A DNA stretch of 64,000 nt from NCBI RefSeq assembly GCF_963678635.1, contig NC_087067.1, positions 60,002,594 through 60,066,593 of the forward strand. Reading direction: 5' to 3'. This document shows, in pieces, positions 55,001-64,000 of this stretch. A program made the translations under genes and the position numbers. Position 1 is the first letter of the stretch, and the number at the start of each line of letters is the position of its first letter. This DNA comes from Symsagittifera roscoffensis (taxonomy: Eukaryota; Xenacoelomorpha; Acoela; Convolutidae). Below the pieces are notes generated by a model. The model searched no databases. It was not told the DNA's origin and saw nothing but the letters and a program-made list of their open reading frames with translations.

Positions 55001-57719
55001 AAAAATCCACTCCGAGCACAAATATTCCGTTACTTTGTATCGAAAGTCGGAATAACAAAAAAATTCCGTCAAAAATGGTTAGTTAAGCAGTCGAAATTTC
55101 TCTGAAGAAAAAAAATCCACCCCGAGCACAAATATTCCGTTACTTTGTATCGAAAGTCGGAATAACAAAAAAAACCGTCAAAAACGGCTAGTTAAGAAAA
55201 CGAAATTTGTCCGAAGAAACAAAATCCACCCCGAGCACAATTATTCCATTGCTTTGTATCGAAAGTCGGATTAACAAAAAAATTCCGTCAAAAATGTCTA
55301 GTTAAAAATTCAATATTTGTCTGAATAAAAAAAAACCACCCAGAGCACAAATATTCCGGTACTTTTGTATCGAAATTCGGAATAACAAAAAAACTCCGTC
55401 AAAAATGGCTAGTTAAAAAGTCGAATATTGTCCGAAGAAAAAAAACCAACCCGAGCACAAATATTCCGTTACTTTGTATCGAAAGTCGGAATAACAAAAA
55501 AAATCCGTCAAAAATGGTTAGTTAAACAGTCGAAATTTCTCTGATGAAAAAAAATCCACTCCGAGCACAAATATTCCGTTACTTTGTATCGAAAGTCGGA
55601 ATAACAAAAAAAACTCCGTCAAAAACGGCTACTTAAAAAGTCGAAATTTGTCTGAAGAAAAAAAAATTCACCCCGAGCGCAAATATTTTGTTACTTCTGT
55701 ATCGAAAGTCGGATTAACAAAAAAAATTCCGTCAAAAATGGCTGGTTAAAAAGTCGAAATTTGTCTGAAGAAAAAAAAGTCCACCCCGAGGACAAATATT
55801 CCGTTACTTTGTATCGAAAGTCGGAATAACAAAAAAATTCCGTCAAAAATGGCTGGTTAAACAGTCGAAGTTTGTCTGAAGAAAAAAAATCCACCCCTAG
55901 CAAATATATTCCGTTACTTTGTATCGAAAGTCGGAATAACAAAAAAAAATCCGTCAAAAATGGCTAGTTAAAAAGTCGAAATTTGTCTGAAGAAAAAAAT
56001 CCACGCCGAGCAGAATTATTCCGTTACTTTGTATCGAAAGTCGGATTAACAAAAAACTCCGGCAAAAATGGCTAGTTATACAGTCGAAGTTTGTCTGAAG
56101 AAACAAAATCCACCCCGAGCACAATTATTCCGTTGCTTTGTATCGAAAGTCGGATTAACAAAAAAATTCCGTCAAAAATGTCTAGTTAAAAATTCAATAT
56201 TTGTCTGAATAAAAAAAAATCCACCCAGAGCACAAATATTCCGTTACTTTTGTATCGAAATTCGGAATAACAAAAAAACTCCGTCAAAAATGGCTAGTTA
56301 AAAAGTCGAATATTGTCCAAAGAAAAAAAACCAACCCGAGCACAAATATTCCGTTACTTTGTATCGAAAGTCGGAATAACAAATAAATTCCGTCAAAAAT
56401 GGTTAGTTAAACAGTCGAAATTTCTCTGATGAAAAAAAATCCACTCCGAGCACAAATATTCCGTTACTTTGTATCGAAAGTCGGAACAACAAAAAAAAAT
56501 CCGTCAAAAACGGCTACTTAAAAAGTCGAAATTTGTCTGAAGAAAAAAAAATTCACCCCGAGCGCAAATATTTTGTTACTTCTGTATCGAAAGTCGGATT
56601 AACAAAAAAATTCCGTCAAAAATGGCTGGTTAAAAAGTCGAAATTTGTCTGAAAAAAAAATCCACCCCGAGGACAAATATTCCGTTACTTTGTATCGAAA
56701 GTCGGAATAACAAAAAAACTCCGTCAAAAATGGCTAGTTAAACAGCCGAAGTTTGTCTGAAGAAAAAAAATCCACCCCTAGCAAATATATTCCGTTACTT
56801 TGTATCGAAAGTCGGAATAACAAAAAAAAATCCGTCCAAAATGGCTAGTTAAAAATTCGAAATTTGTCTGAAGAAAAAAACCCACGCCGAGCAGAATTAT
56901 TCCGTTACTTTGTATCGAAAGTCGGAATAACAAAAAAATTCCGGCAAAAATGGCTAGTTAAACAGTCGAAGTTTGTCTGAAGAAAAAAAATCCACCCCTA
57001 GCAAATATATTCCGTTACTTTGTATCGAAAGTCGGAATAACAAAACAAAATCCGTCAAAAATGGCTAGTTAAAAAGTCGAAATTCGTCTGAAGAAAAAAA
57101 TCCAACCCGAGCGCAAATACTCCGTTACCTTGTATCAAAAGTTGGAACAACAAAAAACAAATCCGTCAAAAATGGCTAGTTAGAAAGTCGAATCTTGTCT
57201 GAAAAAAAAATCCACTCCGAGCACAAATATTCCGTTACTTTTGTAACGAAAATTGGAATAACAAAAAAAATCCTGGCAAAACAGCTAGTTAAAAAATCGA
57301 AATTTGTCTGAAGAAATAAAGTCCACCCCGAGCACAAAGATTCCGTTACTTTGTATCGAAAGTCGGAATAACAAAAAAAATCCTTCAAAAATGGCTAGTT
57401 AAATAGTCAACATTTGTCTGAAGAGAAAAAAATCCACCCCGAGCGCAAATACTCCGTTACCTTGTATCAAAAGTTGGAACAACAAAAACAAATCCGTCAA
57501 AAATGGCTAGTTAAATAGTCGAAACTTGTCTGAAGAAAAAATTCCGCACCGAGCACAATTATTCCGTTACTTTGTATGGAAAGTCGGAATAACAAAAAAT
57601 TCCGACAAAATTGGCTAGTTAAAAAGCCGAAATTGGTCTGAAGAATAAAATCCACCCGAGCACAAATATTCCGTTACTTTGTATCGAAAGTCGGAATAAC
57701 AAAAAAAATCCGTCAAAAA

Positions 57720-60700
57720 AGGCTAGCTAAAAAGGCAAAATTTGTCTGAAGAAAAAAAAATCCAACCGAGCACAAATATTCCGTTACAAAAATGTCTAGT
57801 TAAAAATTCAATATTTGTCTGAATAAAAAAAAATCCACCCAGAGCACAAATATTCCGTTACTTTTGTATCGAAATTCGGAATACCAAAAAAACTCCGTCA
57901 AAAATGGTTAGTTAAAAAGTCGAATATTGTCCGAAGAAAAAAAACCAACCCGAGCACAAATATTCCGTTACTTTGTATCGAAAGTCGGAATAACAAAAAA
58001 AAATCCGTCAAAAACGGCTACTTAAAAAGTCGAAATTTGTCTGAAGAAAAAAAAATTCACCCCGAGCGCAAATATTTTGTTACTTCTGTATCGAAAGTCG
58101 GATTAACAAAAAAATTCCGTCAAAAATGGCTGGTTAAAAAGTCGAAATTTGTCTGAAGAAAAAAAAACCCACCCCGAGGACAAATATTCCGTTACTTTGT
58201 ATCGAAAGTCGGAATAACAAAAAAACTCCGTCAAAAATGGCTAGTTAAACAGCCGAAGTTTGTCTGAAGAAAAAAAATCCACCCCTAGCAAATATATTCC
58301 GTTACTTTGTATCGAAAGTCGGAATAACAAAAAAAAATCCGTCAAAAATGGCTAGTTAAAAAGTCGAAATTTGTCTGAAGAAAAAAATCCACGCCGAGCA
58401 GAATTATTCCGTTACTTTGTATCGAAAGTCGGAATAACAAAAAAACTCCGGCAAAAATGGCTAGTTAAACAGTCGAAGTTTGTCTGGAGAAAAAAAATCC
58501 ACCCCGAGCACAATTATTCCGTTGCTTTGTATCGAAAGTCGGATTAACAAAAAAATTCCGTCAAAAATGTCTAGTTAAAAATTCAATATTTGTCTGAATA
58601 AAAAAAAATCCACCCAGAGCACAAATATTCCGTTACTTTTGTATCGAAATTCGGAATAACAAAAAAACTCCGTCAAAAATGGCTAGTTAAAAAGTCGAAT
58701 ATTGTCCGAAGAAAAAAAACCAACCCGAGCACAAATATTCCGTTACTTTGTATCGAAAGTCGGAATAACAAAAAAATTCCGTCAAAAATGGTTAGTTAAA
58801 CAGTCGAAAATTCTCTGATGAAAAAAATCCACTCCGAGCACAAACATTCCGTTACTTTGTATCGAAAGTCGGAATAACAAAAAAAATCCGTCAAAAAAGG
58901 CTAGCTAAAAAGGCAAAATTTGTCTGAAGAAAAAAAAAATCCAACCGAGCACAAATATTCCGTTACAAAAATGTCTAGTTAAAAATTCAATATTTGTCTG
59001 AATAAAAAAAAATCCACCCAGAGCACAAATATTCCGTTACTTTTGTATCGAATTTCGGAATACCAAAAAAACTCCGTCAAAAATGGCTAGTTAAAAAGTC
59101 GAATATTGTCCGAAGAAAAAAAACCAACCCGAGCACAAATATTCCGTTACTTTGTATCGAAAGTCGGAATAACTGAAAAATTCCGTCAAAAATGGTTAGT
59201 TAAACAGTCGAAATTTCTCTGATGAAAAAAAATCCACTCCGAGCACAAATATTCCGTTACTTTGTATCGAAAGTCGGATTAACAAAAAAATTCCGTCAAA
59301 AATGGCTGGTTAAAAAGTCGAAATTTGTCTGAAGAAAAAAAAATCCACCCCGAGGACAAATATTCCGTTACTTTGTATCAAAAGTCGGAATAACAAAAAA
59401 ACTCCGTCAAAAATGGCTAGTTAAACAGCCGAAGTTTGTCTGAAGAAAAAAAATCCACCCCTAGCAAATATATTCCGTTACTTTGTATCGAAAGTCGGAA
59501 TAACAAAAAAAAATCCGTCAAAAATGGCTAGTTAAAAAGTCGAAATTTGTCTGAAGAAAAAAATCCACGCCGAGCAGAATTATTCCGTTACTTTGTATCG
59601 AAAGTCGGAATAACAAAAAAACTCCGGCAAAAATGGCTAGTTAAACAGTCGAAGTTTGTCTGGAGAAACAAAATCCACCCCGAGCACAATTATTCCGTTG
59701 CTTTGTATCGAAAGTCGGATTAACAAAAAAATTCCGTCAAAAATGTCTAGTTAAAAATTCAATATTTGTCTGAATAAAAAAAAATCCACCCAGAGCACAA
59801 ATATTCCGTTACTTTTGTATCGAAATTCGGAATAACAAAAAAACTCCGTCAAAAATGGCTAGTTAAAAAGTCGATTATTGTCCGAAGAAAAAAAACCAAC
59901 CCGAGCACAAATATTCCGTTACTTTGTATCGAAAGTCGGAATAACAAAAAAATTCCGTCAAAAATGGTTAGTTAAACAGTCGAAAATTCTCTGATGAAAA
60001 AAATCCACTCCGAGCACAAACATTCCGTTACTTTGTATCGAAAGTCGGAATAACAAAAAAAAATCCGTCAAAAAAGTCTACTTAAAAAGTCGAAATTTGT
60101 CTGAAGAAAAAAAAATTCACCCGAGCGCAAATTTTTTGTTACTTCTGTATCGAACGTCGGATTAACAAAAAAATTCGGTCAAAAATGGCTGGTTAAAAAG
60201 TCGAAATTTGTCTGAAGAAAAAAAAATCCACCCCGAGGACAAATATTCCGTTACTTTGTATCGAAAGTCGGAATAACAAAAAAACTCCGTCAAAAATGGC
60301 TAGTTAAACAGCCGAAGTTTGTCTGAAGAAAAAAAATCCACCCCTAGCAAATATATTCCGTTACTTTGTATCGAAAGTCGGAATAACAAAAAAAAATCCG
60401 TCAAAAATGGCTAGTTAAAAAGTCGAAATTTGTCTGAAGAAAAAAATCCACGCCGAGCAGAATTATTCCGTTACTTTGTATCGAAAGTCGGAATAACAAA
60501 AAAACTCCGGCAAAAATGGCTAGTTAAACAGTCGAAGTTTGTCTGGAGAAAAAAAATCCACCCCGAGCACAATTATTCCGTTGCTTTGTATCGAAAGTCG
60601 GATTAACAAAAAAATTCCGTCAAAAATGTCTAGTTAAAAATTCAATATTTGTCTGAATAAAAAAAAATCCACCCAGAGCACAAATATTCCGTTACTTTTG

Positions 60701-63110
60701 TATCGAAATTCGGAATAACAAAAAAACTCCGTCAAAAATGGCTAGTTAAAAAGTCGAATATTGTCCGAAGAAAAAAAACCAACCCGAGCACAAATATTCC
60801 GTTACTTTGTATCGAAAGTCGGAATAACAAAAAAATTCCGTCAAAAATGGTTAGTTAAACAGTCGAAAATTCTCTGATGAAAAAAATCCACTCCGAGCAC
60901 AAACATTCCGTTACTTTGTATCGAAAGTCGGAATAACAAAAAAAATCCGTCAAAAAAGGCTAGCTAAAAAGGCAAAATTTGTCTGAAGAAAAAAAAATCC
61001 AACCGAGCACAAATATTCCGTTACAAAAATGTCTAGTTAAAACTTCAATATTTGTCTGAATAAAAAAAAATCCACCCAGAGCACAAATATTCCGTTACTT
61101 TTGTATCGAATTTCGGAATACCAAAAAAACTCCGTCAAAAATGGCTAGTTAAAAAGTCGAATATTGTCCGAAGAAAAAAAACCAACCCGAGCACAAATAT
61201 TCCGTTACTTTGTATCGAAAGTCGGAATAACTGAAAAATTCCGTCAAAAATGGTTAGTTAAACAGTCGAAATTTCTCTGATGAAAAAAAATCCACTCCGA
61301 GCTCAAATATTCCGTTACTTTGTATCGAAAGTCGGAATAACAAAAAAAAATCCGTCAAAAACGGCTACTTAAAAAGTCGAAATTTGTCAGAAAAAAAAAT
61401 TCACCCCGAGCGCAAATATTTTGTTACTTCTGTATCGAAAGTCGGATTAACAAAAAAATTCCATCAAAAATGGCTGGTTAAAAAGTCGAAATTTGTCTGA
61501 AGAAAAAAAAATCCACCCCGAGGACAAATATTCCGTTACTTTGTATCAAAAGTCGAAATAACAAAAAAACTCCGTCAAAAATGGCTAGTTAAACAGCCGA
61601 AGTTTGTCTGAAGAAAAAAAATCCACCCCTAGCAAATATATTCCGTTACTTTGTATCGAAAGTCGGAATAACAAAAAAAAATCCGTCAAAAATGGCTAGT
61701 TAAAAAGTCGAAATTTGTCTGAAGAAAAAAATCCACGCCGAGCAGAATTATTCCGTTACTTTGTATCGAAAGTCGGAATAACAAAAAAACTCCGGCAAAA
61801 ATGGCTAGTTAAACAGTCGAAGTTTGTCTGGAGAAACAAAATCCACCCCGAGCACAATTATTCCGTTGCTTTGTATCGAAAGTCGGATTAACAAAAAAAT
61901 TCCGTCAAAAATGTCTAGTTAAAAATTCAATATTTGTCTGAATAAAAAAAAATCCACCCAGAGCACAAATATTCCGTTACTTTTGTATCGAAATTCGGAA
62001 TAACAAAAAAACTCCGTCAAAAATGGCTAGTTAAAAAGTCGATTATTGTCCGAAGAAAAAAAACCAACCCGAGCACAAATATTCCGTTACTTTGTATCGA
62101 AAGTCGGAATAACAAAAAAATTCCGTCAAAAATGGTTAGTTAAACAGTCGAAAATTCTCTGATGAAAAAAATCCACTCCGAGCACAAACATTCCGTTACT
62201 TTGTATCGAAAGTCGGAATAACAAAAAAAAATCCGTCAAAAAAGTCTACTTAAAAAGTCGAAATTTGTCTGAAGAAAAAAAAATTCACCCGAGCGCAAAT
62301 TTTTTGTTACTTCTGTATCGAACGTCGGATTAACAAAAAAATTCGGTCAAAAATGGCTGGTTAAAAAGTCGAAATTTGTCTGAAGAAAAAAAAATCCACC
62401 CCGAGGACAAATATTCCGTTACTTTGTATCGAAAGTCGGTATAACAAAAAAACTCCGTCAAAAATGGCTAGTTAAACAGTCGAAGTTTGTCTGAAGAAAA
62501 AAATCCACCCCTAGCAAATATATTCCGTTACTTTGTATCAAAAGTCGGAATAAAAAAAAAATCCGTCAAAAATGGCTAGTTAAAAAGTCGAAATTTGTCT
62601 GAAGAAAAAAATCCACGACGAGCAGAATTATTCAGTTACTTTGTATCGAAAGTCGTAATAACAAAAAAATTCCGGCAAAAATGGCTAGTTAAACAGTCGA
62701 AGTTTGTCTGAAGAAAAAAAATCCACCCCTAGCAAATATATTCCGTTACTTTGTATCGAAAGTCGGAATAACAAAAAAAAATCCGTCAAAAATGGCTAGT
62801 TAAAAAGTCGAAATTCGTCTGAAGAAAAAAATCCACCCCGAGCAGAATTATTCCGTTACTTTGTATCGAAAGTCGGAATAACAAAAAAGTTCCGTCAAAA
62901 ATGGCTAGTTAAACAGTCGAAGTTTGTCTGAAGAAAAAAAATCCACCCCTAGCACAAATATTCCGTTGCTTTGTATCGAAAGTCGGAATAACAAAAAAAA
63001 ATCCGTCAGAATGGCTAGTTAAAAAGTCGAATCTTGTCTGAAGAAAAAAAAATCCACCCGAGCACAAATATTCCGTTACAAGTTTGTCTAGTTAAAAATT
63101 CAATATTTGT
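57720..63110 (+). repeat. Higher-order repeat region with ~2.1 kb periodicity
   Basis: The variant CTAGCAAATATATTCC occurs at 58285, 59461, 60344, 61629 and 62511. The pairs 59461/61629 and 60344/62511 are 2168 and 2167 bp apart, and 58285/60344 are 2059 apart. A 35-40 bp deletion variant (CGTTACAAAAATGTCTAG) at 57782, 58961 and 61019 marks the same periodicity. The unit is about 19-20 monomers. Confidence 0.8.
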
Positions 63111-64000
63111 CTGAATAAAAAAAAATCCACCCAGAGCACAAATATTCCGTTACTTTTGTATCGAAATTCGGAATAACAAAAAAACTCCGTCAAAAATGGC
63201 TAGTTAAAAAGTCGAATATTGTCCGAAGAAAAAAAACCAACCCGAGCACAAATATTCCGTTACTTTGTATCGAAAGTCGGAATAACAAAAAAATTCCGTC
63301 AAAAATGGTTAGTTAAACAGTCGAAATTTCTCTGATGAAAAAAAATCCACTCCGAGCACAAATATTCCGTTACTTTGTATCGAAAGTCGGAATAACAAAA
63401 AAAAATCCGTCAGAAACGGCTACTTAAAAAGTCGAAATTTGTCTGAAGAAAAAAAAATTCACCCCGAGCGCAAATATTTTGTTACTTCTGTATCGAAAGT
63501 CGGATTAACAAAAAAAATCCGTCAAAAATGGCTGGTTAAAAAGTCGAAATTTGTCTGAAGAAAAAAAAATCCACCCCGAGGACAAATATTCCGTTACTTT
63601 GTATCGAAAGTCGGAATAACAAAAAAACTCCGTCAAAAATGGCTAGTTAAACAGTCGAAGTTTGTCTGAAGAAAAAAAATCCACCCCTAGCAAATATATT
63701 CCGTTACTTTGTATCAAAAGTAGGAATAACAAAAAAAAATCCGTCAAAAATGGCTAGTTAAAAAGTCGAAATTTGTCTGAAGAAAAAATTCCACGCCGAG
63801 CAGAATTATTCCGTTACTTTGTATCGAAAGTCGGAATAACAAAAAAACTCCGGCAAAAATGGCTAGTTAAACAGTCGAAGTTTGTCTGAAGAAACAAAAT
63901 CCACCCCGAGCACAATTATTCCGTTGCTTTGTATCGAAAGTCGGATTAACAAAAAAATTCCGTCAAAAATGTCTAGTTAAAAATTCAATATTTGTCTGAA

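Larger units (their letters stand above)
37724..64000 (+). repeat. Satellite array of ~110 bp monomers (runs off the window)
   Basis: A head-to-tail array. Successive TATTCCGTTA strings at 37801 and 37911 give a 110 bp period, and the period holds throughout with small indels in the A-runs. Dividing the length gives about 240 monomers. Consensus landmarks in order: TCCACCCCGAGCACAAATATTCCGTTAC (split here at TATTCCG), TATCGAAAGTCGGAATAAC, an A-run, TCCGTCAAAAATGGCTAG, TTAAAAAGTCGAAATTTGTC. Variants (GAGTGCAAAT, GAGAAGAAAT, CCTAGCAAAT, CAGAGCACAAA) recur in ordered blocks, so there is higher-order structure. No gene is present: open frames of 60-90 codons are chance readings of a 110 bp unit. 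Confidence 0.98.

Noticed and set aside
41169-57388. Open frames of 60-90 codons in the satellite
   Set aside because: They are chance readings of a 110 bp repeat. They recur with the period and on both strands, and shift phase at every A-run indel.
37724-64000. CRISPR array
   Set aside because: The repeat unit has no unique spacers, the period is 110 bp and the context is eukaryotic.
37724-64000. CENP-B box in the monomer
   Set aside because: I checked TTCGATACAAAGTAACGG and neighbours against NTTCGNNNNANNCGGGN and found no adequate match.

Overview
This window is AT-rich, gene-poor eukaryotic repeat DNA. It is almost certainly from an invertebrate animal: it carries decayed Ty3/gypsy and BEL/Pao retrotransposons of types common in nematodes and arthropods. 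I cannot name the species. I see no bacterial-style operon, no intact host gene and no convincing RNA gene. Essentially every recognisable protein fragment belongs to a retroelement and is broken by frameshifts, stops, truncation or internal duplication.

Layout. (1) 1-4117: unassigned AT-rich DNA with a short recurring motif (CCGGAAGGGTC). (2) 4118-7570 (+): a decayed Ty3/gypsy-like element with coiled-coil gag, two CCHC zinc knuckles and a protease-proximal segment. It stops abruptly where the next block starts. (3) 7571-13711: 3.7 direct copies of a ~1.68 kb unit that carries small minus-strand open frames. (4) 13712-22124 (-): a 5'-truncated gypsy-like element with an integrase (H2C2 finger, D-D35-E, GPY/F) followed by degraded envelope-like frames, one containing a 340 bp tandem duplication. 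(5) 22450-23867: a foldback-type element with long inverted arms that contain ~110 bp satellite monomers. (6) 24403-26870 (+): a second gypsy-like element with gag and the start of protease. (7) 27720-36500 (-): a BEL/Pao element whose gag-zinc-finger-protease segment is present four times in tandem (~1.48 kb unit). It is followed by RT (YMDD) and an RNase H region and lacks integrase. (8) 36500-37309: flank with LTR-like fragments. (9) 37310-37723: another copy of the foldback arm, running directly into (10) 37724-64000: an uninterrupted satellite array of ~110 bp monomers (about 240 by division) with higher-order structure, continuing past the window end.

The main observation is the link between (5) and (8)-(10). 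The non-satellite part of a foldback arm sits exactly at the edge of a >26 kb satellite, in the same orientation. This suggests the satellite arose by expansion of the tandem repeats inside a transposon arm. Each typical monomer also contains a bulged hairpin. Two internal blocks of the array (48355 and 48950) carry a copy of the array's own left flank with a 622 bp deletion, a record of rearrangement.

Tandem duplication appears at many scales here (51 bp, 110 bp, 340 bp, 595 bp, 1.48 kb, 1.68 kb, ~2.1 kb). The locus may be recombination-prone heterochromatin, or some copies may be assembly artefacts. Only long reads can separate these.
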